This document shows positions 45,370 to 54,905 of a stretch of DNA of 64,000 nucleotides, in pieces. The stretch is taken from assembly GCF_027920805.1 (NCBI RefSeq), contig NZ_JANWOI010000001.1, forward strand, positions 983,093 through 1,047,092. Reading direction: 5' to 3'. Below the pieces are notes generated by a model. It was not told the origin of the DNA, made no database searches, and saw only the letters and a program-made list of their open reading frames with translations. Numbering within the stretch: the first letter of the stretch is position 1; each line of letters opens with the position of its first letter. This DNA comes from Govania unica (GTDB lineage: Bacteria; Pseudomonadota; Alphaproteobacteria; Sphingomonadales; Govanellaceae). Made by a program: the position numbers and the translations under genes.

Positions 45370-46518
45370 TTAACTCCCTGAGCCGTTGTTGCTCTGATAT
45401 CCGCTGTTGCTGTCATAGGCTTCCGTCATGTAAAGCCCGAGCGCTTCCATGACGGGAAAATCATTGAAGGAAAACAGGAAGGCCTGTTCGCCTTTATGGG
45501 TGTTCACATGTTCATGCCAGGTCCAGGCGGGGACGCAGAAGATGTCATGTTTTTTCCAGTCGATGCGCTGGCCGCCGATGATGGAATAGCCTTCGCCCTC
45601 GGCCACGTTATAGACCACATTGCCGGTGTGGCGGTGGGCGCGGGTGTGTAATCCCGGTTTCAGCATCTGCATATGCGCGCCCAGTGTCTTGAGCGCCCAG
45701 CCGCCGGTCACCGGGTTCGAGTAGCGCATGATATGGCCGTCAAAGGGGCAGCCGTCGCTGACCTTCGCGAGATTATAAAGCGCGTCGCGGGTGGTCGCCC
45801 AGCGATAGACCTGCAACGGCGAATAGGGTTTGTCCCAGGCCGGGCCATAGGCTGGCAGCATGCCGCCCGCGCCATAGCTGAGGGGGGAGTCGTCGCGGGC
45901 ATGCAGCGGGGTCTGACGCTCTTCGGGATAGACCGCGTAGAAATTGGTTTCGAGGGCGTTCATCAGCGGGATATCGAGGCCGTCCTGCCAGATTGAAATC
46001 TGGCCGTCGGCGAAGACGCCGTGATCGTGCCAGCAGCCGTTCGGCGTCAGCACGTAATCATTGCCTTCAAGAGTGATTTCATGACCGTCGACCACGGTAT
46101 AGGCGCCGCCGCCTTCCATGATGAAGCGATGGGCCGAGGCGGTGTGACGGTGCGCCGGGGTGATCTCCCCGGGTTTCATAATCTGGAGGCCGCTGAACAG
46201 CCAGCCGACCGCTGCTGTATGCTGACGTCCGGCATCGGAATCATTGATCAGCACGACCACGCGGCGCCCGGCTTCTTCGGGCCGCACAAGTTCGGCCGAG
46301 CGCAGCACCAGCGGGCGCAGGTCGTCATAGCGCCAGAGCGTCGGGCTGTAGCGGGTGATGGGTTCCCAGGGCTCGATCTCGTTGGCGCGTTTCCAGAAGG
46401 CGGTGGCCGAGACTGCTTCAAGCTCCCGGTAATAAGCGTGAAGGTCCGGGGTGTCGGTCACGCGGGAGCGGCCACGCATGCTGTCACTCGCATGTTCGGT
46501 ACGGTAGCTGTTGCTCAT
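45370..46518 (-). CDS. Gentisate 1,2-dioxygenase-like bicupin
   Basis: A 382-residue Fe(II) ring-cleavage dioxygenase of the gentisate/salicylate dioxygenase group. The first cupin holds the metal ligands H123 and H125 (PAHRHTASAHRFIMEG) and H164 (NGCWHDHG); a second cupin (PGLHTRAHRHTGNVVYN) follows. Gentisate cleavage gives maleylpyruvate. Other substrates in the family are 1-hydroxy-2-naphthoate and salicylate, so gentisate is the best but unproved guess. Its ATG overlaps the nitrilase stop (ATGA), and the FAH-family gene starts 3 nt after its stop. Confidence 0.85.
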   Translation of the reverse strand: MSNSYRTEHASDSMRGRSRVTDTPDLHAYYRELEAVSATAFWKRANEIEPWEPITRYSPTLWRYDDLRPLVLRSAELVRPEEAGRRVVVLINDSDAGRQHTAAVGWLFSGLQIMKPGEITPAHRHTASAHRFIMEGGGAYTVVDGHEITLEGNDYVLTPNGCWHDHGVFADGQISIWQDGLDIPLMNALETNFYAVYPEERQTPLHARDDSPLSYGAGGMLPAYGPAWDKPYSPLQVYRWATTRDALYNLAKVSDGCPFDGHIMRYSNPVTGGWALKTLGAHMQMLKPGLHTRAHRHTGNVVYNVAEGEGYSIIGGQRIDWKKHDIFCVPAWTWHEHVNTHKGEQAFLFSFNDFPVMEALGLYMTEAYDSNSGYQSNNGSGS

Positions 46519-47507
46519 AATGGGTCATCCCCGCCTGATGGGACTGTGTGATCCGTGAAGCTGGTGGGGCTCAGGCTGGCTCGGTTTACGGTCAGGTTGA
46601 AAATATCGAAGCGGTTGTAGCTGCCGGTGATGTCATGCATCTGTTTCGGCTGGATGCAATTGTTGAGGTCGATGTCGGCGTAAACGATGCCTTCGTCGTC
46701 GATGAGCGGACTGCCGATGGCGCTGCCGTCCGGGCCGATGATGCCGGAAAAGGCGCTGCTTTTGCGGCTCAGAAGCTCCCGCGACTTGGGGTTGATGCGT
46801 TCCATTTCGACAATGATCTGTTCGGATATGGTCGAGCAGGAGACCAGGGTAAAGAGCTTGCCTTCAAACGAATGGGCGGCGGCGCGGATGCGGATCGCCT
46901 CGGCCATGTTGTAGCTTTCGGGGGCCACGGGGAGGGCGATGTAATTCGCCACATGCACAAGTTCCCCCTGGGACAACAGGGCGAAGCGGGCGAGGGTGTT
47001 GGTGTTCTCCCCGCAGGCGAGGGTTCCGAGCGGGCCGACGCTGGTGTCATAGACCTTGAGGCTTGATCCGTCGCCGTAAGCCCAGGTCAGTTTTTCAGCC
47101 CAGGTCGGCACGAGCTTGCGGTGGCGGCCGATCAGCTCGCCCTTGTCCGAGATGATGAGATTGGTGTTGTAGATGGTGCCGACGCCGGGGCCGCCGCGTT
47201 CGTTGCAGCCGATCACCACCGTGCAGTTGGTTTCGCGGGCGGTGGCGCAGAGCGCTTCGACCTCGGGGCCATTCATGGAGATGCTGCTTTTATAAAGCCG
47301 TTCGAACCAGGCGCTGCCTTCGATCGGGGTGACCAGCCAGTTCCAATAGGGGTAGCCGGCGATAAAGACCTCGGGGAAGGCGACGAGGGTCGCGCCGTTC
47401 TGGGCTGCCTCGCGGATGAGGGCGCAGGCCTTGTCGGTGGTGGCCGTCGGGTCGAGGAACACAGGCGCGGTCTGGACGGCGGCGACTTTGGATTTTGGCA
47501 AGGACAT
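46515..47507 (-). CDS. Nitrilase
   Basis: Hydrolyses an organic nitrile directly to its carboxylic acid and ammonia. The 330-residue protein has the Glu-Lys-Cys triad: E46 (FPEVFIAGYPYW), K131 (RHRKLVPTWAEKLTW) and C165 (LACGENTN). The CGENTN form is typical of true nitrilases rather than amidases. ATG 47507 follows AGGGAG; the longer frame to 47564 lacks support. It is the first gene of the minus-strand catabolic operon. Confidence 0.9.
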   Translation of the reverse strand: MSLPKSKVAAVQTAPVFLDPTATTDKACALIREAAQNGATLVAFPEVFIAGYPYWNWLVTPIEGSAWFERLYKSSISMNGPEVEALCATARETNCTVVIGCNERGGPGVGTIYNTNLIISDKGELIGRHRKLVPTWAEKLTWAYGDGSSLKVYDTSVGPLGTLACGENTNTLARFALLSQGELVHVANYIALPVAPESYNMAEAIRIRAAAHSFEGKLFTLVSCSTISEQIIVEMERINPKSRELLSRKSSAFSGIIGPDGSAIGSPLIDDEGIVYADIDLNNCIQPKQMHDITGSYNRFDIFNLTVNRASLSPTSFTDHTVPSGGDDPL

Positions 47508-47852
47508 GCGGGGCTCCCTGAGTGTTTCCGCGAAAATGTTATAATGCTGAATGCATTTTGCCAAATTAAATCTGTGCTCGGCGGGAGAGCATTCATTCTG
47601 GTTAATTTGGAGGATGGTGAATTAATTCGATATAGATGAAAATTTTCAGGGTCGCACTTGCCTTTGAGAATGGACCGGAATAGATCCTATTTCAGAGGAT
47701 TGCGCGGGAACTTCGTGCTAGACATGGTCGCCGGATCATCTATTGTAACTAGCTGTTCATCATTTGCGAATTTGCTACCAGAGACTTCTGTTCCGCAGCG
47801 TCAAGTACGTGTTTCGCTGCGTGGGCCTGAATAGGCCCCGGTTTGCATAATC

Positions 47853-47904
47853 CAGCCAGAATACCCAGCCAGAATACCCAGTCAGAATAATCAGCCAGAA
47901 TAAT
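47853..47904. repeat. 13-bp tandem repeat, four units
   Basis: Unit CAGCCAGAATACC repeats at 47853, 47866, 47879 and 47892. The first two copies are identical; the last two end AAT instead of ACC, and the third has one more change. A partial fifth copy (CAGC) follows. Confidence 0.88.
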
Positions 47905-48123
47905 CAGCGGGACGTCTTGGAACTTTAGACATCGGATGTTTCAAAAACCGTATGCGATCGCCTGATTGTAGATCAATCCGCGTATAGGCTGACCATCGTT
48001 GCAGGGATGGGGGCCGGTTAAAGCATTTATTTCGAGATTTGGGGCAGGGTCGAACCATGTCCCGTTTGTGACTTTCCGAGTGGACACCGCGTTATCATCG
48101 ATCGGTCAACGGGAGTTGCCCCC

Positions 48124-48153
48124 AGTGATACGGACATCAGTGATACGGACATC
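48124..48153. repeat. 15-bp perfect tandem duplication before cyoA
   Basis: AGTGATACGGACATC at 48124-48138 is repeated at 48139-48153. Being 15 bp, it keeps frame. It lies just upstream of my chosen cyoA start and would encode VIRTSVIRTS if translation began upstream. Confidence 0.9.
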
Positions 48154-48175
48154 GGAGCCTCAGCATCTGCGCCGG

Positions 48176-49075
48176 ATGCGTGCCACCAAGGGATGGGCGC
48201 GGGTTTGCTCTGTGGCGTCGTCCGTTTTGCTGCTCGGGGGCTGTGAGCGCGGTGGGCTCATTGATCCGCAGGGGCCCATTGGTCACAATGAACTGAAGCT
48301 GATGATCAACTCGGTTGAGATCATGCTGGTGATCATCATTCCGGTCATCATCATGACGCTGTGGTTTGCCTGGTGGTATCGCGCTTCGAATACCAAGGCG
48401 CGCTATCTGCCGGAGTGGGCCTATTCGGGGCGTGTCGAGTTTGTCGTCTGGTCTATTCCCATTCTGACCATCATGTTTCTGGGTGGTATCGCCTGGGTCA
48501 GCTCCCATGATCTTGACCCGATGACGCCGCTGCCGTCCCATGAGGAGCCGCTGGATGTGCGGGTGGTGGCGCTCGATTGGAAATGGCTGTTCATCTATCC
48601 GGATCAGGGCGTCGCCAGTGTCAATGAGCTGGTCATTCCGGAGGGCGTGCCGGTTCATTTTTCCCTGACGGCATCGAACGTGATGAATTCCTTTTTCGTG
48701 CCGCAGCTCGGCTCCATGATTTATGCCATGCCGGGCATGCGCACGCAGTTGTATCTGCAGGCCGACAAGCCCGGCGAATATCACGGCTTGTCGACCAATT
48801 TCAGCGGCGACGGCTTTGCCGGAATGAAGTTCAAGGTGCATTCGGTGTCCTATGAACAGTTCACGGACTGGGTCGATAAGGCGCGCGGCACGGGCCGGGC
48901 GCTGGATGCTGCGGAATATCAATTGCTGGTTCAGCAAAGTGAGGAGGTGAAGCCCTTCACCTATCACTCCGTATCACCCGATTTGTTCGATGACATCGTC
49001 ACGAAAAAGCTGGCTCCGGGCCCGGGGCCGAAATGGCAACCGGGCGCTTTGGGAGCCCGGCCAGCGGAGAAATGA
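48176..49075 (+). CDS. cyoA: Ubiquinol oxidase (bo3-type) subunit II
   Basis: Quinol-side subunit of a proton-pumping terminal oxidase. It is a lipoprotein (LLLGGC, lipid on C23), with two membrane helices ([20 protein letters not shown] and [20 protein letters not shown]) and a cupredoxin domain. The region [16 protein letters not shown] lacks the CuA ligands (no CxxxC), which marks a quinol rather than a cytochrome c oxidase. ATG 48176 gives the lipoprotein start; GTG 48125 is an alternative. Its stop overlaps the cyoB region. Confidence 0.92.
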   Translation: MRATKGWARVCSVASSVLLLGGCERGGLIDPQGPIGHNELKLMINSVEIMLVIIIPVIIMTLWFAWWYRASNTKARYLPEWAYSGRVEFVVWSIPILTIMFLGGIAWVSSHDLDPMTPLPSHEEPLDVRVVALDWKWLFIYPDQGVASVNELVIPEGVPVHFSLTASNVMNSFFVPQLGSMIYAMPGMRTQLYLQADKPGEYHGLSTNFSGDGFAGMKFKVHSVSYEQFTDWVDKARGTGRALDAAEYQLLVQQSEEVKPFTYHSVSPDLFDDIVTKKLAPGPGPKWQPGALGARPAEK

Positions 49076-49077
49076 GA

Positions 49078-51081
49078 ATGTTCGGTAAGCTTGGCTGGGA
49101 TGACATACCATTCGATCAACCGATTCCGTTGCTGTCCGCGGCCTTGATCGGACTGGTGCTGCTCGGCGTGCTGGTCTGGGTGTGGGCCAAGGGCTATGTC
49201 CCCTATCTGTGGCGGGAATGGATCACCTCGGTCGATCACAAGCGTATCGGGGTGATGTATTGCGTGCTTGGGGGCGTGATGCTGCTGCGCGGGTTCATCG
49301 ACGCGATCATGATGCGCGCCCAGCAGGCGATGGCGTTTCACGGCGCGGGCTATCTAACGCCGGAACATTACAATCAGATTTTCTCCGCCCATGGCACGAT
49401 CATGATTTTCTTCGTGGCCATGCCCTTTGTGGTGGGGTTGATGAATTTCGTTGTGCCCTTGCAGCTTGGGGTGCGCGACGTGGCCTTTCCGACCATGAAT
49501 TCGGTCAGCTTCTGGCTGACGGCGTCGGGGGCGCTTCTAATCAATCTGTCGCTGGTGCTGGGGGAATTCGCCCGCACCGGATGGCTCGCATATCCGCCGC
49601 TTTCCGAGCTTGCCTATTCGCCAGGTGTGGGCGTCGATTATTATTTATGGGCGCTGCAGATCGCGGGGGTTGGCACGTTACTTGGCGCGGTCAATCTGTT
49701 GACGACGATTCTGAAAATGCGCGCGCCAGGCATGAGTTATCTGCGCATGCCGATTTTCTGCTGGACCTCGCTTGCCACCAATCTGTTGATCATTGCGGCT
49801 TTTCCGGTGCTGACCGCGACCTTTGGCATGTTGTTGCTGGATCGTTATCTCGATTTCCACTTCTTCACCAATGAAGGTGGCGGCAATCTGATGATGTTCA
49901 TCAACCTCATTTGGATCTGGGGGCATCCTGAGGTTTATATTCTGGTCCTGCCGGCGTTCGGGATTTTTTCGGAGGTGGTGTCGACCTTTTCCCACAAGCC
50001 GCTGTTTGGTTATCGCTCCATGGTGCTCGCGACCCTGGCGATCTGCCTGCTGTCCTTTCTGGTCTGGGTGCATCATTTCTTCACTATGGGCGCCGGGGGC
50101 AATGTCAATGCGGTGTTCGGCATCGCCTCGATGATTATCGCGGTGCCGACGGGGGTGAAGGTCTTCAACTGGCTGTTCACCATGTATGGCGGGCGCATCC
50201 GGTTTCATTCGTCGATGCTGTGGGCGCTTGGCTTCATGATCACCTTTGTCATCGGCGGCATGACGGGCGTCATGCTGGCTTTGCCGCCGGTGGATTTCGT
50301 GGTGCACAACAGCCTGTTTCTGGTCGCCCATTTCCATAATGTCATCATCGGCGGCGTCGTGTTCGGCATTTTTGCGGGCTATAGCTACTGGTTCCCCAAG
50401 GCCTTTGGGTTCACGCTGGATGAGCGTTTGGGCAAGGCGGCGTTCTGGTGCTGGTTCATTGGGTTTTATCTGGCCTTCATGCCGCTTTACTGGGTCGGTC
50501 TTCTGGGTATGACGCGGCGCATGCAGCATTATGATGTGGCGGCCTGGCATCCGCCGATGCTGGTGGCTTTGGTCGGGTCGGGGGTCATTCTGCTTGGGAT
50601 CGTGTTTCAGGCGGCGCAGCTTGTGGTGTCGATCCGCACGAGGGATCAGCGGCGCGATATTATTGGTGACCCCTGGGATGGCCGATCGCTTGAATGGGCC
50701 ACGGCGTCGCCGCCGCCATCGTTCAATTTCGCCGTTCTGCCCGATGTGACGGGGGAAGAAGCCTATTGGGGCATCAAACAGCGCGCGATCGAGGAGCAGA
50801 CCATGGTCGATGAGCCGGACTATAAAGACATCGAGATGCCGCGCAACAGCCCGACCGGAATCATCACCGCCTTTTTCGCCACGGTCACGGGCTTTGCCAT
50901 GATCTGGCATATCTGGTGGCTGGTGGGGCTTGGGTTGCTTGGGGCGTTTATCACCTTTGTGGTGTTCGCCTGGCGCGACGTGGAAGAATATGAGATCCCG
51001 GCCAGTGAGGTTGCCCGTGTCGATCGGGCCCGTCGTGCGGCCCGTGCCGCTGTCCTCCCACAGATGAGCAAACCGGTATGA
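49078..51081 (+). CDS. cyoB: Ubiquinol oxidase subunit I
   Basis: Catalytic heme-copper subunit. The 667-residue protein has 14-15 helices with hallmark segments [39 protein letters not shown] (CuB His and cross-linked Tyr), [11 protein letters not shown], and [16 protein letters not shown] (heme ligands). I start at ATG 49078, 8 nt after the RBS GCGGAGA; ATG 49072 overlaps the cyoA stop but is too close to that RBS. It overlaps cyoC by 4 nt. Confidence 0.96.
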   Translation: MFGKLGWDDIPFDQPIPLLSAALIGLVLLGVLVWVWAKGYVPYLWREWITSVDHKRIGVMYCVLGGVMLLRGFIDAIMMRAQQAMAFHGAGYLTPEHYNQIFSAHGTIMIFFVAMPFVVGLMNFVVPLQLGVRDVAFPTMNSVSFWLTASGALLINLSLVLGEFARTGWLAYPPLSELAYSPGVGVDYYLWALQIAGVGTLLGAVNLLTTILKMRAPGMSYLRMPIFCWTSLATNLLIIAAFPVLTATFGMLLLDRYLDFHFFTNEGGGNLMMFINLIWIWGHPEVYILVLPAFGIFSEVVSTFSHKPLFGYRSMVLATLAICLLSFLVWVHHFFTMGAGGNVNAVFGIASMIIAVPTGVKVFNWLFTMYGGRIRFHSSMLWALGFMITFVIGGMTGVMLALPPVDFVVHNSLFLVAHFHNVIIGGVVFGIFAGYSYWFPKAFGFTLDERLGKAAFWCWFIGFYLAFMPLYWVGLLGMTRRMQHYDVAAWHPPMLVALVGSGVILLGIVFQAAQLVVSIRTRDQRRDIIGDPWDGRSLEWATASPPPSFNFAVLPDVTGEEAYWGIKQRAIEEQTMVDEPDYKDIEMPRNSPTGIITAFFATVTGFAMIWHIWWLVGLGLLGAFITFVVFAWRDVEEYEIPASEVARVDRARRAARAAVLPQMSKPV

Positions 51082-51746
51082 ACCCGCCACAGACAGCCCT
51101 GTCCCCCGCCTGGGACGACCCGAACCGACTGGGCCATCATGGTCTAGGTCATGGCGAAGCAACCGGCCATGGTTTCGGCGGTCCGGCCTCGCGGCGCATC
51201 ATCACGGGATATGGGTTCTGGGTTTATCTGCTCAGCGACATTATTCTGTTTTCGGCCTTCTTTGCCGCCTTTGCGGTGCTGCGGACGGAAACCGCCGGGG
51301 GGCCATCTCCCTATGGGTTGTTCGATCTTACGAATGTGGCCATTGAAACCGGCTGTTTGCTGCTATCGAGTTTTGCCTGCGGCATGGCCATGGTCGCCGC
51401 GTCGGTGCGCAATCATCTTTGGACGCAGATTTCGCTGCTGGTGACCGGCCTTCTCGGGCTTGTCTTTGTGGTGCTTGAGGTGCAGGAATTCGCCCTTCTT
51501 ATCAGCCAGGGGGCGGGGCCTTCGCGGAGCGCGTTTCTCAGTTCGTTCTTTGCGCTTGTGGGGCTGCATGGCTTGCATGTGACTGCGGGCTTGTTATGGC
51601 TCGGGACCATGATGGCGCAGGTCTGGGCCAAGGGGTTTCGCCCGAATATCCTGCGGCGCTTGCTGTGCTTTTCGTTGTTCTGGCATGCGCTCGATATCAT
51701 CTGGGTGGCGCTGTTCACAATTGTTTATCTGATGGGAGCCGTGTGA
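51078..51746 (+). CDS. cyoC: Ubiquinol oxidase subunit III
   Basis: A 222-residue five-helix subunit ([20 protein letters not shown], then [18 protein letters not shown], then [20 protein letters not shown]), with an N-terminal His-rich segment ([16 protein letters not shown]). The start is translationally coupled to cyoB (ATGA), and the stop overlaps the cyoD start (TGATG). Confidence 0.95.
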   Translation: MNPPQTALSPAWDDPNRLGHHGLGHGEATGHGFGGPASRRIITGYGFWVYLLSDIILFSAFFAAFAVLRTETAGGPSPYGLFDLTNVAIETGCLLLSSFACGMAMVAASVRNHLWTQISLLVTGLLGLVFVVLEVQEFALLISQGAGPSRSAFLSSFFALVGLHGLHVTAGLLWLGTMMAQVWAKGFRPNILRRLLCFSLFWHALDIIWVALFTIVYLMGAV

Positions 51747-52144
51747 TGGTGAGCGATCCGCAGGCACATTCTGATTTCCACGATATCGCCCCGGGCGACG
51801 AGACGCCCGATGGCAGTGGCGTTGCCGAGGGCATACGCGGCTATGTGCTCGGCCTTTTTTTCGCGGTGGTGCTGACGGTCGGGGCTTTTTATCTGACCGG
51901 CTCCGATCTTGTCTGGGAGCCGGGCATTCCGGTGGCGCTCATTGTGATCGCCATTGCTCAGATGGGCGTGCATCTGGTGTTCTTCCTGCATGTGACCACC
52001 GGCCCTGACAGCACCAACAATGTCATGGCGCTTGCCTTCGGCGTGCTGATTGTCTTTGTTGTCATTGTCGGCTCGCTCTGGATCATGACGCATCTCTCGC
52101 ATAATCTGATGCCCATGGATAAGATCATGCAGATGCAGAGATAA
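51746..52144 (+). CDS. cyoD: Ubiquinol oxidase subunit IV
   Basis: A 132-residue three-helix subunit: GYVLGLFFAVVLTVGAFYL, IPVALIVIAIAQMGVHLVFF, and VLIVFVVIVGSLWIMTHL followed by MPMDKIM. It completes cyoABCD. No heme O synthase gene (cyoE) follows; a DedA gene follows instead. Confidence 0.93.
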   Translation: MVSDPQAHSDFHDIAPGDETPDGSGVAEGIRGYVLGLFFAVVLTVGAFYLTGSDLVWEPGIPVALIVIAIAQMGVHLVFFLHVTTGPDSTNNVMALAFGVLIVFVVIVGSLWIMTHLSHNLMPMDKIMQMQR

Positions 52145-52175
52145 GGCGGGCAGGTGAGCATGTAATGTTGCGGCG

Positions 52176-52739
52176 ATGACGATTGAAATGATTCTGGCCC
52201 GCTATGGGCTGTTGGCGTTGTTTATCGGTGCGGGGGTTGAAGGCGAAACCGTCGTGGTGTCGGGCGGTATTCTCGCGCATCAGAAGCTCATTTCTTTCGA
52301 AGGGGCGATGGTGGCGGCAGCGGCGGGATCATTCGTTGCCGATCAGATTTTTTTTGCCATCGGGCGGCATTTTCGCTCTCATGCCTTCGTGCAGAAAATC
52401 GCGGCGAAACCGGCGTTCGGCAAAGCCCTTGCTGCGCTTGAACGGCATCCCACCGGGTTTATTCTGGCCTTTCGGTTTATTTATGGTCTGCGCACCATCA
52501 GTCCGTTCGCGATTGGCGCGACCACCATTCCCGTCCGTACATTTGTCCTGCTCAATTTGATCGCGGCCAGTGTCTGGGGCGTGCTGTTCACGAGCCTTGG
52601 CTATATGTTCGGCCATGGGCTGCAACAGATTTTTGGCAAGGCGCTGGATCGTGTGGATTGGCCTATCCTGGCCTTTGTTGTGGCGGTGGTGGGGGTTGCC
52701 GCCATTTTTGTCATCCGCAGGCTTTTCAAGCATCGCTGA
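52176..52739 (+). CDS. DedA-family membrane protein
   Basis: A 187-residue integral membrane protein of the DedA/SNARE-associated family. Typical signals are GAGVEGETVVVSGGILA, ADQIFFAIGRHFRS, and the FRFIYGLRTISPFAIGATTI region, with final helices. DedA proteins act as lipid scramblases or flippases for undecaprenyl phosphate or phospholipids. It begins 31 bp after cyoD and may share its transcript. Confidence 0.88.
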   Translation: MTIEMILARYGLLALFIGAGVEGETVVVSGGILAHQKLISFEGAMVAAAAGSFVADQIFFAIGRHFRSHAFVQKIAAKPAFGKALAALERHPTGFILAFRFIYGLRTISPFAIGATTIPVRTFVLLNLIAASVWGVLFTSLGYMFGHGLQQIFGKALDRVDWPILAFVVAVVGVAAIFVIRRLFKHR

Positions 52740-52746
52740 AGATCTG

Positions 52747-53268
52747 TTAGGGATGGGTGGTTTTTCCGGATAAGGCGTCCTCAAGGCGCTTTTCCTGCTC
52801 CGGCGACAGCGAGGAGCGCAGCACATGCCCTTTGAATTGGGCGAGATCTTCCAATACTTTTTCCGGCTGCGCCTTGCGCACGAGGAGAAAGAGCGCCGAA
52901 CTGTCAGGCTTGAGCGTGTCGGCGAGCGAATGAATGAAATGGTCGTCGATGCCATAGTCGGATAGCGCCCCGGCCAAGGCTCCGGCGCCCGATCCGATGA
53001 CCCCGCCGATGGCCAGTCCAGCCAGCGGATTGAGGAACAAAAGTCCAACCAGCATGCCCCAGAACACCCCGGACAGGCCGCCCGAGGCGGCGCCGATGCC
53101 GATGGTGCTGACGCTTTGTTTGAGATGGACCTTGCCATCGCCCTTGCGGATGGCGATGACGGCGTCCTTCAGGTCGACCAGATATTCCTTTTGCAGCCGG
53201 TTCAGTTCGGTCAGGACGCGATCAGCTTCTTCGGAATCGTCGAACCCGATGACCACAAGCTCCGCCAT
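52747..53268 (-). CDS. DUF1269-family membrane-associated protein
   Basis: A 173-residue protein with an alpha/beta N-terminus (ELVVIGFDDSEEADRVL), then a glycine-rich double membrane hairpin (GIGAASGGLSGVFWGMLVG and IGGVIGSGAGALAGALSDYG) followed by a soluble C-terminus. This is the DUF1269 pattern. Function unknown; the family is widespread in envelope and stress contexts. It is convergent with the DedA gene. Confidence 0.85.
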   Translation of the reverse strand: MAELVVIGFDDSEEADRVLTELNRLQKEYLVDLKDAVIAIRKGDGKVHLKQSVSTIGIGAASGGLSGVFWGMLVGLLFLNPLAGLAIGGVIGSGAGALAGALSDYGIDDHFIHSLADTLKPDSSALFLLVRKAQPEKVLEDLAQFKGHVLRSSLSPEQEKRLEDALSGKTTHP

Positions 53269-53585
53269 GACAATCTCCTGGTTGAATTGCTGTTATGCGA
53301 CCCGAGGTATGACGATATGACTTAGGCAGCCAGCCGAGGCTGCCAGTGCAATATCCGGGGGACTGAACGCAGGGTCCGCAACCGTACTGGGAATCGAACA
53401 ACCGACATGCCGCGCCCTTTACGAATCGTGGCCGGATGGATGTGTTCAGACAGTTAACGCGTTGCTACTGATTGTATTACTGAGGCTTCATAGTAATGGA
53501 AGCCCGGCCGAGCGGCAAACTGATTCAGGTCTTTGTGATCGGGTCAGCAAGGCCGAGGTCGCCGAAGGTCCCGGCTTGGGACAGC
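53269..53585. other. Intergenic region without a gene
   Basis: About 317 bases between the DUF1269 gene and the tRNA-Asn terminator. I see no open frame with recognisable content and no clear RNA structure. The DUF1269 promoter should lie at its left end. Confidence 0.4.
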
Positions 53586-53618
53586 AAAAAGCCCCAGCCC
53601 GCTTACGCGAACTGGGGC
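53586..53618 (-). terminator. Terminator downstream of tRNA-Asn
   Basis: On the minus strand the stem GCCCCAG / CTGGGGC with a 14-nt loop is followed by TTTTT. It lies directly downstream of the tRNA-Asn gene. Confidence 0.8.
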
Positions 53619-53623
53619 CTATT

Positions 53624-53699
53624 TGGCTCCTCGGGCCGGACTCGAACCAGCGACCGATCGGTTAACAGCCGATTGCTCTACCAACTGAGCTACCGAGGA
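53624..53699 (-). tRNA. tRNA-Asn (anticodon GTT)
   Basis: On the minus strand the acceptor TCCTCGG pairs with CCGAGGA, with discriminator G and encoded CCA (53624-53626). The anticodon loop CTGTTAA gives GTT, and the T-loop GGTTCGAGTCC is present. Confidence 0.97.
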
Positions 53700-53868
53700 A
53701 TGGAGCACAAACAAACTGTTGTGCGTCCGAAACTTTTTCCACCCTGAGGACTGTAACATTGTCCTGTCCGGCGAACGCGCTCCTTATAGCAGAGAGAATT
53801 TCAGAATGCCAAGAGCCTTTCGGCGATAGATGACATTTTCTTTAAAATACTCTGCCACAACGAAATTT

Positions 53869-53942
53869 TGGAGGCACCGCCCGGAATCGAACCGGGATAC
53901 GCGGATTTGCAGTCCGCTACGTAACCATTCCGCCACGGTGCC
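53869..53942 (-). tRNA. tRNA-Cys (anticodon GCA)
   Basis: On the minus strand the acceptor GGCACCG pairs with CGGTGCC, with discriminator T and encoded CCA (53869-53871). The stem GCGGA/TCCGC encloses the loop CTGCAAA, giving GCA. The T-arm is CCCGGTTCGATTCCGGG. It lies 169 bp upstream of tRNA-Asn on the same strand. Confidence 0.97.
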
Positions 53943-54164
53943 TCAGCTGAACCGACCATTGCTGGCCGGTTCGATCTGGAGGTCGATATAGCATTGCCTC
54001 CGGACGGGTGCAACGGAACATTGACGGAAGTTGCTCATCCTGTGGCGAACCAAATCGTTCGGGCCGAGATCGTAACATTGTCAAGGGGCCCGCCCTCCAT
54101 TATAAACGCGCGTGCATTCCTTTTCTGTCGCTCTAAACGGGCGATCTAAGGCTGGATTAAGATC

Positions 54165-54818
54165 ATGACGAATTATGCCATCGCCCGTGACCATATGATC
54201 GAAGGGCAAATCAAGCCGAACCAGGTGAGCGATCCCCATGTTCTGGAGGCTTTTCGCCACACCGCGCGTGAAGTCTACGTGCCAGCAGCCCTGCGCGGCG
54301 TCGCCTATGTGGATGAAAGCATTGAGATCGCTCCCGGCCGTTATCTGATGGAACCAAGGGTTTTCGCCCGTTTGCTGCAGGCGGCTTTGCCCGGCGCAGG
54401 CGATGTGGTGCTTGATGTGGGCTCGGGCAGTGGCTATTCGGCGGCGGTTCTTGCGGCGCTTGCGGGGTCGGTTGTGGCTTTGGAAGAAGACGGCGATCTG
54501 GCGGCCCGGGCCACGGCACTTCTGGCCGAAAGCGGTCTGGCCAATGCCGAGGTGGTCAAGGGAGCCCTGGTTGACGGGTGCGCCGGACATGGGCCCTATC
54601 AGGTGATCGTCCTCAATGGTCAGGTCGATGAGGTGCCGCAGGCACTGCTTGATCAGCTGGCCGATGGCGGGCGTCTTGTGGGCGTCGAGCGTCTGGGCGG
54701 GGTCGGCAAGGCGGTGTTGTATCAAAAGGATCAGGGGATCGTTGGCCGCCGGGAGCTGTTCGATGCGTCGGTGGCGCCGCTGCCGGGATTTGCCAAGCCG
54801 AAAAGCTTCACGTTTTAA
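54165..54818 (+). CDS. pcm: Protein-L-isoaspartate O-methyltransferase
   Basis: Repairs isoaspartyl residues by SAM-dependent methylation. The 217-residue protein contains the PCMT landmarks DHMIEGQIKPNQVSDPHVLE, VYVPAALRGVAYVDE, and the SAM-binding LDVGSGSGYSAAVLAAL. The C-terminus is shorter and more divergent than E. coli Pcm. It starts the pcm-tolC-popZ-valS block seen in many alphaproteobacteria. Confidence 0.9.
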   Translation: MTNYAIARDHMIEGQIKPNQVSDPHVLEAFRHTAREVYVPAALRGVAYVDESIEIAPGRYLMEPRVFARLLQAALPGAGDVVLDVGSGSGYSAAVLAALAGSVVALEEDGDLAARATALLAESGLANAEVVKGALVDGCAGHGPYQVIVLNGQVDEVPQALLDQLADGGRLVGVERLGGVGKAVLYQKDQGIVGRRELFDASVAPLPGFAKPKSFTF

Positions 54819-54905
54819 CTGATCCTGTTTTCACGGCATTCGGGCTTCAAATCGTCAGATTCTGAGTGTTGCGCAGTCGTTGAGTGAGCCAAGGGGGATA
54901 GAGTA

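Larger units (their letters stand above)
47508..48175. other. Long divergent spacer between nitrilase and cyoA
   Basis: These 668 bases hold no gene I can support. The left part (to about 47850) is relatively AT-rich and should hold the nitrilase operon promoter. A 13-bp x4 tandem repeat lies at 47853-47904, an inverted repeat GATTG-TAGAT-CAATC at 47964-47978, and a 15-bp tandem duplication at 48124-48153. The cyoA promoter must lie right of about 47900. Confidence 0.5.

Noticed and set aside
47961..47978. FNR/CRP-type site before cyoA
   Set aside because: The half-sites resemble TTGAT and ATCAA but the spacing is wrong for TTGAT-N4-ATCAA, so I list only the inverted repeat.
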